Source of the DNA: Rheum nobile
Taxonomy: Eukaryota > Streptophyta > Magnoliopsida > Caryophyllales > Polygonaceae
DNA: 64,000 nucleotides
NCBI GenBank assembly: GCA_027886185.1
Contig: WOAB01000568.1
Location: 744,001 to 808,000, forward strand
Direction of reading: 5' to 3'
Shown here: positions 44,261 to 56,219 of the stretch, piece after piece
Position numbering within the stretch: position 1 is the stretch's first letter
Layout of the letters: each line of letters begins with the position of its first letter
The notes under the pieces: model-generated
What the model saw: the letters and a program-made list of their open reading frames with translations, nothing else
Databases searched by the model: none
What the model was told of the DNA's origin: nothing
Program-made: the position numbers and the translations under genes

Positions 44261-45500
44261 TCATCATCACTAGCAATATATATAACCTAGTATATAATTC
44301 ATATTTATCCACACCATTATATCAAACAAATTTTCAAACAGGATTTTAACAATATTTATCCTAACTTAATTAGAACAATTAATTAATTGTCAATTAAGAA
44401 AAATATGGAATAAATGCAAGAGCGAACCGCCACTTGCCTCAGATTAAGATGTTGGTTGAACGACGTAACGTCGTATGGAAGAAAGTTGCTTTGAATCAAC
44501 GAACTGGATTTTTAGTTCGTTTCCGTTCCCAATAGTGATTCTGAGACTTACACAATTCATACAAAAATAAGATATAATTAAATAATTATTTATAAACGAA
44601 AATTGAACTTTACTCGTCTCCGTTTCTAAATGGATTTATTTAAATCTGAATAGATCAATTGACGAAGTTACACAATTATAATGATTATTTATACGATTCT
44701 ATAAATCATATTGTCGTATATTCTAAATAATCAAATAAAAATTAATTTATTTACTTACTTTATTTACAACATAAATTAATTACTTAACCATATATTATAT
44801 ACTTGTAATGTTAAAAATTAACATTTTACAACTTAAGATAATACCAAATTAAATATGTTTAATTTAAATTTAATATCAATAAAAATAAATTAACCCAAAT
44901 TATCACTAATTAGTCTTAATTAGACATTTAGTCGAGATTAAACTAAAAAAAATACAAAAACCGGACTTGGGATTTACCCCAAAATAGTGAATGAACAGCC
45001 GATTAGTATTTGGCTCACTTCAGGCTCGATTGACCACCAAAAGGCTCGTGCTTGGTGGCTTTGGATTCGTGACTTCAAGACGAAGATTTGGACACTTGAT
45101 TTGTGAGTTGAGATGCTCAGAGGAGGGAGAGTTTTATCCTGGAACAACGAAAAAATTTATGGAAATTCTAAGAACCCTAACATGAAGAGCTCGATGAAAT
45201 TGGATGGGAATTTGGGAATGATTAAAGGGGTATTTATAGGAAAAATGTAGCCTTGAATGTCCTCGACATAATCCCGTAAAACACGACGATTACTTCCTGG
45301 GTAAAATCCCGTTGTATCGTCCATAATAACTCCAATTGATCGAGGGGTTTAATGCACAGGATCCTAATCTTCATTGCCCTTGGATTAATTGAAAAAAAAA
45401 GAGTCACAATCAGGACGGAAATCGCCATTAACACAAGCTTGAGGTGCGTTCTGCTGGAGGTTGAAGAATAGGGATGCTTTTCAATCTTGGCCTCACAATT
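44261..45500 (-). mobile_element. T3: right part of a diverged T1/T2-type LTR
   Basis: Continues T3 after D. It aligns with T1 near 9950 and T2 near 62590 through GCAAGAGCGAACCGCCACTT and the preceding AATTAAT-rich strings. CTATAAATA on minus at about 45231-45240 matches the TATA position of T2 (63171-63180) and T1. No clear GGGGTATCA end is found, so the limit near 45.5 kb is approximate. Confidence 0.65.
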
Positions 45501-46014
45501 TCAGCCTAATTACAAATTTTTGCCCAACTCTTCAAGTTGTGGCAGAAATACCCTATTTTATATTTCAAAAATTACAAAAACTACTAAAGTTATTTATAAT
45601 ATTATCCTATGTATAATTACAAAAACTACCAAATTTAAGATGAAAGAAAATTTAACTTAGTCTAGTTTTAAGCTTAAATCACATTTGCTTATCAATTTTA
45701 CCATATTTAGTTCTTAATTAACGTTTTGTTAATCTCAACTTGAATAATTTATGTTAAATTGATAAGTTTATTTAAATTGAAATTAACATAATGTTAAAAT
45801 AAACTTAATCAAATCATGACTTAAAGATATAACATTTTTCGGGTAAGGAATTGATTAATTTAATCCCACTTGGATTAATGTACTAAGTATCCTATCCTTT
45901 ATTATTAAGAATGAATATTATACTAATACCCTTATGTAGAAATGAGGGTTATTATAATAAGAACATATTTTAGCAGTAGTATGAAGTAACAAGTGTTTTT
46001 ACGAATGTGATAAT
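45500..46014. other. AT-rich stretch without genes
   Basis: Short AT-rich segment between T3 and element E. No coding frame or RNA gene is visible. Confidence 0.4.
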
Positions 46015-46520
46015 TGTTAGTGCCCTTGGAACGTGTCGTCGTGCAAGCCTAGACGCGTTCAGATGGAGAGTAACTGATCGACGTTACCGCTGATATATGG
46101 AAGACGATTTAGTTGTGATTGTCTCAAGAGATCATTAAGGCTGAGCGCTACACGACACGATGATGAATATCTTCTTTCCAAATAAAGCGCACCATTATTC
46201 TGGTGGATCGCATCAGCTGGCATGACTTGCGCGTCAAGGCTTACACCCGTTAGAGATATATTTTCCTTCTTTGATGAAAGGAAATATTTAATACCATGTA
46301 TATTTATCTAATTTTAGGATCCAAGATTAAATATCCTTCTATCCTTATAGTATGATCCATTACTTGTAAGATTACCCTTGCACTCCTATATAAGGGGGGT
46401 GCCAATACCTTGCAAAATACACGCATTCATACATATTCCGATACTTTCATACATTCTTGCAATAACACAATTCCTACTCTTCTCACGATCAACTCGTTCT
46501 TTCTTTATTCAGTGTGTAAC
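46015..46520 (+). repeat. 5' LTR of element E
   Basis: Starts TGTTAGTGCCCTTGG. CTATATAAGG at 46385-46394 is a strong TATA box. The end is placed before CCTTGGCCCTATAATCC, a decayed primer site where relatives read TTGGCGCC. With no second LTR in the window, both edges are estimates. Confidence 0.6.
46385..46394 (+). promoter_or_regulatory. TATA box of element E
   Basis: CTATATAAGG about 370 bp into the LTR and about 185 bp before the first gag ATG (46569). Confidence 0.6.
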
Positions 46521-46568
46521 CCTTGGCCCTATAATCCACAAATAAGTGAACCAACTAACTTCACCCCC

Positions 46569-48058
46569 ATGTCCAACGAAGGACCAAATAACAACAACAC
46601 CCTTGTGTCCACTGACTTCACCGCCACTACGACAACAACACTGCCCCAGATCTCACCTATTCTAGTCAGCATTGGCGGCTCAAGAGACCAAAACGTCTCT
46701 ACTATGGTGAAATTGCTTAAAAAGATGAAACCTTTAAAAATTATGAAGGAGAATGAGGCGCTACACTTTCAATACATGTTCATGCCACCACCAACACCAC
46801 AATCTCGCTTCTAAGACATCCATGGAGACAACACCGTGAGACGTCTCGACCACGACTCCCCACTGCCAATCCGTCCTTATATACTCCGGTGATGATACCG
46901 TCATCCAACGCGGGGGGATCTCGATGCCCATCACTAGCAACAAAAAGCCAGGCCACGTACAACTCAAGAACGACAGATCCAATGGAGATCATCCCGACAG
47001 AGTCTTTTGAAGACATAATCGAACGAAAGTGGCGCAAAAAGCTTAGAACTTTGGACGAAAGATTTCCCAAATCCCGGGGGGTACCAAGGTCCATAGAATA
47101 AAAGAACGACGAGTTCTATGCTGACTCATCGTTCATCGACGCCATTGCTCACATCGAAATTCCTAATAAGTACGCGGTGCCCGACTTGCCGACGTACGAT
47201 AGGAACACCGATCCTGACGAACATGTTTCCTTGTACAAACAGAATATGATGACAAGCACGGTTCCCAATCATCTAAATGAAGTCGTGATGTGTAAGTGGT
47301 TTAGGTCCACTCTTAAAGGCTCGGCCCTGACGTGGTTCATAGACCTCACAAACAGAAGCATCTCTTCATTCGCGACATTGATCAATATGTTCAAAACCTA
47401 GTTTGCTAGTAGTCGATGTCTCCAGAAGCAATCCAGTGACCTTTATCGCGTCACACAACGACCTGGAGAGTCACTAAGAAAATACCTTGTCAGGTTCAAC
47501 GACGAGAAGGTGTCAATCCCACGACGCAACACCCCCACCACCATAGAGGCATTCATGATAGGGCTATTTGAGAAGTCAGATCTATATCGTGACTTGACGA
47601 AGTATGCATGCCAAACCTTCAAAGACGTACAAGCCGAAGCCATGACATATATCGGATTAGAATATGATGGTATCGCGTCTGAGGAAGTCAAGGAGCCACG
47701 ACAGAGCAAGCCCATCAACAAGACTTAGTCGCGCTATAAACCTTATCCTCACTCCAAACCTACTAATCAGATGGTGAACAACATTCACAACAATCGATAG
47801 GACCTCCAATGCGACCGAGATCTCTATCCTCCTCTATGACATTATTCATTCGCTGTCAACCACGACGGAGTGCTCAAAGCGATGAACAAACTTGGCAATG
47901 CGGTAAAGTGGCCCAAGAAGCCACAACATCCCATGAAACAGAGAGTCGCAAAGAAGTGGTTTGATTTCCACAATAACGAGGGACATAGTACCGATGAATG
48001 TGTCACGTTATGGAAGGAAGTTGTACACCTACTCCAAAAGGTTATTTTAGCGATCTAA
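46569..48058 (+). pseudogene. Element E gag
   Basis: ATG 46569 starts a Thr/Asn-rich leader (MSNEGPNNNNTLVSTDFTAT). The capsid region at 47100-47730 reads FIDAIAHIEIPNKYAVPDLP, FRSTLKGSALTWFIDLTNRS and VSIPRRNTPTTIEAFMIGL, with stops at 47099 and 47399. The C-terminal zinc-finger region at 47944-48010 reads KWFDFHNNEGHSTDECVTL, where the first Cys of the CX2H signature has become Phe. Leader and capsid are in different frames. Confidence 0.85.
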
Positions 48059-48180
48059 TCACTGACAGAGCCATGGCTACCCTCGATCGAAACAGACAAG
48101 GAGTGGCGTCTTCTTCTCCTTCTCCCCACATGAAGATCATCAATTGCATATCCGGAGGGTAAAAAATTTGCAAAAAAACA

Positions 48181-48690
48181 ATGTCATCTTCCAAGCGCCA
48201 CGCAAGGGAAACCGATTCCAATAAACCAATGAACGTTGTTAGAAAAGATTTTGAGAATGTCCCCATCACATTCGACGAGCCTGACCATGTCATGGAAGAA
48301 CATCACGACGGTCTCATCATATCCCTCACATTAATGAATTGCTTAGTACAACGTATCTTGGTTGATAATGGATGTTCGGCGAACAACATGATGATTGAAG
48401 CCCTCCACAGTCTTGGCTTAACCCGAGAGGATATCATTAAGAAATCATTCCCGTTAGTACGTTTCAAAGGTGAAGTATGCAACATACTGGGGTAGATCAC
48501 ACTGACCACATACGCAAGAAGGGTAAACCTCTAAGATCGGTTCTTAATCATGGATTGTCCGTCACCTTTCAATGTGATCATTGGACGTCCTTGGGTACAC
48601 GACATGAGAGCAGTCTCATCAACGTATCATCAAATCATCCAATTCCCTACCAAGTGGGATATGCATGAGATCTGGGGAGAGCAATGATTA
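48181..48690 (+). pseudogene. Element E protease
   Basis: Frame 48181-48495 contains CLVQRILVDNGCSANNMMIE, matching A's ILIDTGSATNLL at the active site (D-N-G in place of D-T-G). A shifted frame then reads DCPSPFNVIIGRPWVHDMRA, the protease end. A stop at 48493-48495 lies between. Confidence 0.8.
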
Positions 48691-48780
48691 GAAAAGGAGT
48701 GCTACATGATTTCCACGAGGCCAACGGTCAAGCAGAAACAAGTCAAGGGGCAAACAACATAGCAATTAACGGACAATAGG

Positions 48781-49756
48781 ATGACGACACAATACACGAA
48801 GCTGGAACCTCCTGAACTGGATGAGGTAATCTTAGATCCTACTAAACCTAATCAAGTTGTAAAGATTGGTGTAGATATGCCTGGCGAAACTAGAAAGCAA
48901 TTGTTCAACTTCCTACGGTCCCATTCGGAATGTTCTGCGTGGACACATGAGAACATGATTGGCATTAATCCCAACGTGATTGTCCACAAACTCAATGTGT
49001 ATCCTCGATTTCCACATGTCAAGCAGAAGAGGAGAAAGTTCTCACTAGAGAGGAACAAAGTGATAGACGAAGAAGTTCTAGAACTATTAGAGACAGATAA
49101 GATTAGAGAAGCCCGATACCCAGATTGGTTAACCATCATGGTCCGAAAGAAGAATGGGAAGTGAAGAGTCTGCGTTGACTTCACCGACCTCAGCAACGCC
49201 TATCCTAAAGACTCATTTCCTCTACGTCACATTGATTCCATGGTCAAGGCTACCATCGGTCATGAACTGCTAACCTTCATGGACGCGTTTAGTGGTTATC
49301 ACCAAATCAGATGAGTCCAGAGGATCAAGAGAGCACTGCCTTCATCACCAATCAAATGATTTATATCTATAAGGTCATGCCATTTAGCCTCAAGAACACT
49401 GAAGCCACTTACCAAAGACTGGTCAACAAAATGTTCAAAGAGCAAATCGGCGACACAATAGAAGTCTACATCGACGATATACTGTTCAAATCAAAGAAGG
49501 CGGTCGACCACATACAACATTTGAGGATAACCTTGAGATCCTAGAGAAATATGACATGAAGATGAATCCCACCAAATGCTCCTTTGGAGTCTCATCATGC
49601 AAATTCTTAGGATACATGGTGACACAACAAGGGATCAAAACCAGTCCTAATCAAATTAAAGCAATCCTAGATATCCAATCTCCGCGATGCGTAAAAGATG
49701 TTCAGAATCTAAAAGGCAAAGTCGCCGCAATCAATAGGTTCATCTCAAAGGTATAA
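48781..49756 (+). pseudogene. Element E reverse transcriptase
   Basis: Linker (SAWTHENMIGINPNVIVHKL), then fingers (RKKNGK, TGA at 49162-49164, RVCVDFTDLSNAYPKDSFPL), palm TFMDAFSGYHQI, a frameshift at about 49310, FSLKNTEATYQRLVNKMFKE, the catalytic box VYIDDILFKS (intact), another shift near 49545, and KCSFGVSSCKFLGYMVTQQG. The YIDD motif survives despite three breaks. Confidence 0.9.
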
Positions 49757-50403
49757 GACATGAATCGTTTATTCTACGACATCTTGAAGAAGAACAAGTC
49801 ATCAGAATGGACAAGTGAATATAAGGAAGCTTTCCAAGAATTAATAAGGTACCTAACTTGCCCCCTCCTACTTTCAAAGCTAAAAGATGGAAAACCCTAT
49901 ATATATACTTGGCAGTAACAAAAACAACAGTAAGTGTCGACCTAGTAAGAGAGGAAGATGACAAACATTTGCCGATCTACTATGTGAGTAATACATTACA
50001 AGACGCGGAGACAAGATTTTCACCCATGGAGAAACTTATATTGGCCCTCATCATCGCGTCGATCAAGCTAAGGCCCTATTTTGAGGCTCATACCATCAAA
50101 TTAAAATTCGACTATCCAATCAGAAACATGATGAGAAAGCCGAAGCTAATTGGAAGGATGACAAAGTGGGTAGTGCACCTCACCGCTTATGACATCCAGT
50201 ACGAGACTCACACAATAATCAATTCGCAGACTTTGACATATTTTTGTGGTCGATATCATCCCAACCTACGAAGAATAGATAGCGGGAGAGTTATTCCAAG
50301 TCGAGAATCTGACTCCCTTGAGGCAGACCTTGCTCATCGGCGGCGCATCACATCAGAATGGCATTGGAATAGGGGTCATCCTAATATCGCCACAGGGAGA
50401 TAA
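49757..50403 (+). pseudogene. Element E RNase H and start of the second RNase H
   Basis: After a stop at about 49756 it reads MNRLFYDILKKNKSSEW. The frame 49858-50403 carries LPIYYVSNTLQDAETRFS and IKLRPYFEAHTIKLKFDYP (the TNHP equivalent is FDYP), followed by HLTAYDIQYETHTIINSQTL. The second RNase H opens with shifts at about 50250-50400. Confidence 0.85.
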
Positions 50404-50745
50404 GATAGCCCAAGATGTATGAGAGAATTCAAAGCGACAAACAACAACACAGAATATGAAGCACTCGTGACCGACATTACCTTGGTCAAGGAGACGGGAG
50501 TGAAGAATCTAGAAGTAATTTCTGACTCTATGCTCACTGTGAACCAAATTAACGGGACATATATGGCACGTGATTCCAAGATGATGGCCTATTCGTAGGT
50601 CGTTCGTGATATCATCAAGTCTTTCGACACGTTCAACATCAAGCAAATTCTCGGGGACACAAACGCAAAGGCCGACGCGTTAGCTAATCTCGACTCTGTC
50701 ATCGATCCCAGAGAATACCAAAAGATTACTTTTCTACATATATAA
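50404..50745 (+). pseudogene. Element E second RNase H (aRNH)
   Basis: REFKATNNNTEYEALVTDIT, LEVISDSMLTVNQINGTYMA and ILGDTNAKADALANL give the Glu, Asp and closing Asp motifs of RNase H. A TAG at about 50596 interrupts it, and a stop at 50743-50745 ends it. Confidence 0.85.
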
Positions 50746-50789
50746 ATGCCCGCCGTAAAGTAATCATCCGATGTGTCATTCCCCATGCA

Positions 50790-52053
50790 AGTCAGTTGCT
50801 CTAACGAATTTGATTCTTGGCTTAGTCCATACTATAAATGGATCAAGTATGGCAAATTGACAGTTGACAAGAATGAGGCACGACGACTTTGTGCCAAGGC
50901 ATCCACTTTTGTCCTCAATGATGACATGTTGCTCAAGTTGTCCACCACTAGATATTACCTACATTGTCTTTGCGAGGAAGAAATCCAAAACTGCATTGCA
51001 AGAACTCCATGACGGGGAATGTGGAAACCATTCTGGAGGAAGAAACCTCACTTTGCTTGCTCACACTTCAAGATATTATTGACCCGCTAAAAAGAGAGAT
51101 GCCATCGACAATGCGAAGAAGTGTGACGTGTGTCAAAGACACGACCTAGTGTCTCATCAGCCGTTCGATGATCTAAATCCAGTCTCATCCCCTTGACCCT
51201 TCATGAAATAGGGAATGTACATTGTCGGGAAGCTACTGGTCGCGTCCGACCAACGTGTCTTCATGCTCACCATGATAGACTATTTCTCTAAATGGATCGA
51301 ATCTGAAGCATTCAAAGAGATCAAAGATTCATATGTTATCTCTTTCATACGGAGGAACATGTTGAGCAAATTTGGCATCCCTAACACCATCGTATACAAC
51401 AATGGATTCCAATTCATAAGCAACTGGTTGTATGAATTCTACAAGGATCAAGGTATCAAACTCATAACGTCGATGCCACACAACCCACAAGACAATGGCC
51501 AAGTTGAGTCTAGTAACAAAGTTATTATCAACAACATGAAGAAACGGCTCAAAAAGGCGAAAGGCTTATGGGCAAACGAGTTTCCCTCTACTTATGGTCA
51601 GATCGCACAACTCCAAAGACTGTGACAAGTAAAACACCCTTCTCTTTGATATTCGACAATGAAGCTGTCCTACCTGTTGAAGTGCAGATCCCCACAACTC
51701 TCTATCGCCTCCTCATGGAAGAGAGAAATAAGTCACTGATGATGTTCATGCTAGACACCGTCGATGAGCTATGCGACGACGCTGCCACCAGGATGGCGAC
51801 TTACCAACAAGGGCTCACCAGGAGCTATAACCGCAACGTAAGGATAAAATCATTCTAAGTTAGAGATTGGGTCTTGCGCAAAGTATTCCAAATTACAAGA
51901 GAGGAGAACGCTGGAAAGCTAGGACCCACTTGGGAATGTCCCTATCAAATCACAGAGGTGGTCTGACAAGGCGCATACGAGTTGGCAAATCCTGAAGGCA
52001 TGCTCGTCATCCGGAGCTGGAACGCAACACACCTCAAAAGTTACTATTTCTAA
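50790..52053 (+). pseudogene. Element E integrase
   Basis: The HHCC domain is frameshifted (HDGECGNHSGGRNLTLLAH in one frame, CDVCQRHD-type in another). The core from 51215 reads MIDYFSKWIESEAF (first Asp), IVYNNGFQFISNW, in which the second catalytic Asp is Asn, and NGQVESSNKVIINN (Glu intact). After a frameshift near 51570 the end reads WSDRTTPKTVTSKTPFSLIF, then RDWVLRKVFQITREENAGKL and RSWNATHLKSYYF to the stop at 52051-52053. Confidence 0.88.
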
Positions 52054-52109
52054 TCTAGTCTACATTCTATGCATGATCCATACTGAAGCTCAATTCATTC
52101 GAGCTTCAT

Positions 52110-52309
52110 CGTACCCCTCTGGCTATACCGGTCATACCCCTTGGATCGTGGCGTGATGCCCCTGGCTATACCGGTCATACCTTTTTGGTCATGCCATGAT
52201 GTCTCCGGCTATATCGACGTTCTTCCCTTGGAGCTCTGTCGTCACACCAGGCTATATAGACATTGTTCCCTCAGAGTTCTGTCACGACGCCAAGCCATAT
52301 CAACGTTGT
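52110..52309 (+). repeat. Tandem array 1 in the 3' region of element E, left part (unit about 44 bp)
   Basis: Repeated units built around GGCTATACCGGTCATAC or GGCTATATCGACGTT, with CTTGGAGCTCTGTCGTCAC or GTGATGCCCC parts, each about 44 bp. It continues beyond element F at 60508-60640. Four or five units lie here and about three beyond. F is inserted within one unit. Confidence 0.8.
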
Positions 52310-53201
52310 TGATGTGTTCTTGCCTCCGATGACAAGCTAATTGTCAAAGGTGACGCCTTGGGATCTAGTCTTGGTTGGGAAGTCACTCGATCTTTGTTAA
52401 ACGATGGTGTTGGTGGCGGTTCGCGAGCGAGAGATTACGATGAATGATACGATGGAACCGATTGATGGAGTGAACGGATAGTGATGGCGTAAGCGATTTG
52501 ATGAGGGATAGGTGACTTGAAGGACAAGCCTTTGGTGTCGTAGCGTCGACTGCGGAGGAAGGGAGAAGCGAAGGAAGACTTGGCTTGAAAGATCAAGCAA
52601 TTGCCGTAGCGTCGGCGGCGGAGGGAATGAGGATGTGAAGATAGAGGGTGACGTCCGATCAAGGGAAGGAGGATAAACACCCAACTTGAAACCTTGAATT
52701 AAATTGAACGTGAGAAATAAGAATAACAACGAGGGCTTTAAATAGCCAAAGAACTTGGCCAAGACCTAATGAGCTTGGACCGAGACAAACCTATGGGGTA
52801 GCCCATGCAAGCATGCAAAAGGCACAAACCCTAAAAGATAGAAATGCTATAAATAGAAACTATCTAAAACACACAAGAAATACCAAATATAGAAAGTGTA
52901 TCAAAAGAACGCGTTAAAATCCTAACGCAGTGAAGGAATGCAGTCAAACATCGCGATAGATGACGACAAAGGGGCGATCGACTCGCGAGTGTGTGCACGC
53001 GTTGTTCCGATGCCGATGGTTGCGAGGACGACAAGTCTTGGGTTGGCGTCTGGACTTCCTTGGCCAGCGACGACGCGTGTGACAAGTGACGCGATGGCGG
53101 AGGCGATGGCTTTGGACCTAGACCTTGTTACTGGGCCCTCTGAGCGATGACTCATGGCTCCTTCCTCGTCTTGGTCCGTCATGGGAGGCAGGGTCACATC
53201 A
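52310..53201 (-). repeat. 3' LTR of element F (left copy)
   Basis: 892 bp, TGATGTGTTC to CACATCA on +. CCCTCCCCC follows at 53202, so the minus-strand polypurine tract GTGGGGGAGGG abuts the LTR. CTATTTAAAG on minus at about 52736-52745 is a TATA candidate. Confidence 0.95.
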
Positions 53202-53548
53202 CCCTCCCCCACTTGGGTGTGAAGCATCCCCGCTTCACCATCATCAAACTAAGGCTCAACATATGGTGTCAAGTCCGCGACGTTGAAGGATGCGTGGACT
53301 CCAAAATCTGGTGGGAGCTCGAGTTGATAGGCATTTTCCCCTAAGGCCTTGATCACGCGGAAGGGTCTATCTCCACGTGGTGCCAATTTGTGCTTGCGTC
53401 GCGAGGGGAACCTTTCTTTTCGCATATGCACCCATACAAGGTCTCCTGGTGCGAAGATGACGCGGCGACGGCCATAATTCTTCTGCGAGGCATACTGTGC
53501 GGCCCTCCTCTCCAGTTTCTCCCTGGTGCGTCGATGAAGCTCATGCAC
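52922..53548 (-). pseudogene. Element F integrase C-terminal domain running into the 3' LTR
   Basis: 53548-53249 reads GDLVWVHMRKERFPSRRKHK and GDRPFRVIKALGENAYQLEL, the GPF/Y-like domain. After a stop near 53246 the tail continues through the LTR edge (LPPMTDQDEEGAMSHRSEGP, then TRSRSKAIASA). The (V/L)TR(A/S)R motif in D is at the same place. No chromodomain is evident. Confidence 0.85.
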
Positions 53549-53681
53549 CTACTCGGCGCGGTTGGCGGCGGAGACATGCACTGGGTCTCGTAGTGGTCGC
53601 GATGACAAATCAAGTGGTGTCAAGGGGTTCATGCCATAGACCACTTTGAACGGTGTCAACTTGGTCGCCGTGTTCCTGCAT

Positions 53682-54899
53682 CTATTGTAACAAAACTCGA
53701 CAAGTGATAGTAAGTAAGTCCTCCCAACGCCTAGGGTTGGCTTTAAGCATCAAGCGAAGGAGGGCTCCTAGGGTTCTATTCGTGACCTCCGTTTGGCCAT
53801 CGGTCTGGGGGTGATAGCTAGTAGAGAATAAGAGTTTGGTGCCTAGCTTACCCCAAAGAGTTCTCCAAAAATGACCAACGAACTTAGAATCCCTATTACT
53901 CACTATAGTACGCGGGACTCCATGAAGACGCACGACATGCTCAAAGAATAGATCGACAATCTCACTAGCACTATGGGTTGTCTTACAAGCAATAAAATGT
54001 GCCATCTTAGAAAATCTATCTACGACCACAAAAATGGAGTCTTTACCTCGTCTAGAGAGGGGTAAACCCGTGATGAAATCCATAGACAAATCTTCCCAGG
54101 GGGCACTCGGAATGGGCAAAGGAGTGTAGAGGCCGTGAGGACTAGACCTAGCTTTGGCTCTCTGGCAAGTCACACAACTTCTACAAAACCTAGTCACTTG
54201 GTGTGTCATCTTAGGCCAAAAGAAGTGTTCTCTAAGCGCGGCCAATGTCTTACTAATCCCAAAATGTCCGCGACTTTCATGTGATTCTTGAATCAAAAGG
54301 ATCCTAATGGACGACCTAGGGATGCATAGGTGACCAGCCTTGTATAAATAACCCTTAGAAAGGAAATAAGACTCAAACTCACGTGATCTCAGGCAATTCT
54401 CTAAAATAGGTGCAAAGAAAGGATCACTAGCATACAATTCTTTAATTAAAGCAAAACCCAAAACTTTAGTTTGCACATGAGTCAAGAGAACATACCTTCT
54501 AGACAATGCGTCTGCGACAATGTTCTCCTTCCCTTTCTTGTGGACCACGACATAAGGAAATGTCTCCAGAAATTCCACCCAACGAGCATGGCGTCGATTG
54601 AGGTGGGCTTGGCTCTTCAAATAGCTCAAGGCTGCATGGTCGCTGTGGATGACAAATTCACGCGGCCAAAGGTAACGTTGCCATGTCTTCAGCATGCGTA
54701 CTAAGGCATATAACTCTTTGTCATAGGTGGGGTAATTGAGTGTGGCCCCAATGAGCTTCTCACTGAAATATGAAATGGGCCTCTTTTCTTGCTGTAGCAC
54801 ACCACCAATGCCTATGTCTGAGGCATCACACTCTACCTCGAATGTCTTTGCGAAGTCGGGGAGCTGGAGCAATGGCGCGTTGCACAAGGCCCGCTTCAA
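53682..54899 (-). pseudogene. Element F RNase H and integrase
   Basis: A 405-residue open frame. RNase H: FEVECDASDIGIGGVL, VIHSDHAALSYLKSQ. Spacer, then the integrase zinc domain (HESRGHFGISKTLAALREHF, CRSCVTCQRAKA), core DLSMDFITGLPLSRRGKDSI and VVDRFSKMAHFIACKTTH (first Asp), IVSNRDSKFVGHFW (second Asp in the N-R-D context) and YHPQTDGQTEVTNRTLG (Glu). It ends at a frameshift near 53685 (TCRVLLQ). Confidence 0.95.
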
Positions 54900-54923
54900 G
54901 GCTGAGAAGGCCTCTTCATGGGA

Positions 54924-55730
54924 CTAAAGCCAAACAACTATGCTTCCCTTCTTCGTCAACTCATGTAATGGCACGGCAATGGAGGAGAAATCTCTAACAA
55001 AGCGCGTATAAAATCCAGCGAGGCCGAGAAAGCTTCGTACCTGTGTCAGCGTCGTCGGAGTTGGCCACTCTTTGATGGCCGTGATCTTTGCCTCGTCGAC
55101 GCGTAGACCATCACTACTCACGACGTAGCCCAAAAAATTTGTGGACGCGGAGCAAAATGAGCACTTGGCCAGATTGGCAAACAGGCTCTCGCGTCGAAGG
55201 CATTCGAGCACAAGTCGAAGGTGATCGACATGCTCTTCTAGACTCCGTGAATACACAAGGATGTCATCAAAATAAACTATGACAAACTTGCCAAGGAATG
55301 TTCTCAAGATGTGGTTCATCACGCGCATGAAGGTGCTGGGCGCGTTCGTGAGCCCAAATGGCATGACAAGCCACTCGTAGAGCCCGTACTTTGTCTTGAA
55401 CACGGTCTTCCACTCATCACCTTCTTTCATCCTGATCTGGTGATAACCACTCTTCAAATCTATCTTGGAAAAAAGTGTGGTGCCATGAAGTTCATCAAGC
55501 ATATCATCGAGGCATGGAATAAGATGCCTATACTTGACGGTGATCTAGTTTATCGCGCGACAATCAACACACATTCTCCATGTGCCATCTTTCTTGGGCA
55601 CAAGGATCACAGGCACAACACAAGGGGAGAGAGATTCCCTTACGTAGCCGCGATCCAACAACTCTTGCACTTGGCGCTGTAGCTCTTTGGTCTCTTCTGG
55701 CCCAGCTCTATATCCAGCGCGATTGGGCAA
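54924..55730 (-). pseudogene. Element F reverse transcriptase
   Basis: Starts about 55730 (PNRAGYRAGPEETKELQRQV, ILVPKKDGTWRMCVDCRAIN). A stop near 55545 is followed by the frame 55502-54924: LFSKIDLKSGYHQIRMKEGD, MPFGLTNAPSTFMRVMNHIL, catalytic VYFDDILVYSRSLEEH, FLGYVVSSDGLRVDEAKITA and EWPTPTTLTQVRSFLGLAGF. A TAG near 54922 separates it from RNase H. Together with 53682-54899 it is the reference for the deletion in D. Confidence 0.93.
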
Positions 55731-55744
55731 GGAAGCACCTGGTA

Positions 55745-56200
55745 CAAGGTCAATCTGGTGCTCAATGCCTCTCAGTGGAGGTAAACCTTATGGCAACTCA
55801 GCAGGAAAAACATCATCGAACGCGGCGAGCAAGGTCGCGATGACTAACGGCACGGACGCGGTGTTCGACGACTCAGGGATGCATGGAGTTGGCACAAGCA
55901 GAAAACATGGAGCTCTGCTAGTCAAACACACAGTGAGGTCACTGGGCCTGGCTAAAAGCACGCATTGCTCACACTTTCCTTGCAAAGGAGACGTCTTCGG
56001 CAACGGTGCGACAAACTTTATCGATGGCGAGGCACGACTCGAATTCTGTGGGGCACTTGGTGTCCCAGCGATGGCGTTGTGTTTCTTCTTGCCAGTGCCT
56101 GGAGGAGACGAAGTGTGGCCAGAGTTGGAGGAGTTTTGCCTCTAGAGTGCCTCTGGACACTCGTTTGACTTAGGAGACGCGGCCTCTATGGCTTTCTGGC
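55745..56200 (-). pseudogene. Element F protease-RT linker
   Basis: Minus-strand frames include LAAFDDVFPAELPPGLPPLR-type sequence just before RT (55788-56003 reads TVCLTSRAPCFLLVPTPC and ATLLAAFDDVFPAELP). It corresponds to the connection domain that precedes RT in this group. Element D has DVMPDDIPPGLPPV at the same place. Broken by stops. Confidence 0.6.
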
Positions 56201-56219
56201 GATCGCGTTCAACCTGGTC

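Noticed and set aside
43886..44312. Open frames on minus across the D 3' LTR
   Set aside because: They lie in LTR sequence duplicated at 37847-38137 and have no domain; they are shadow frames of a GC-rich U5 region.
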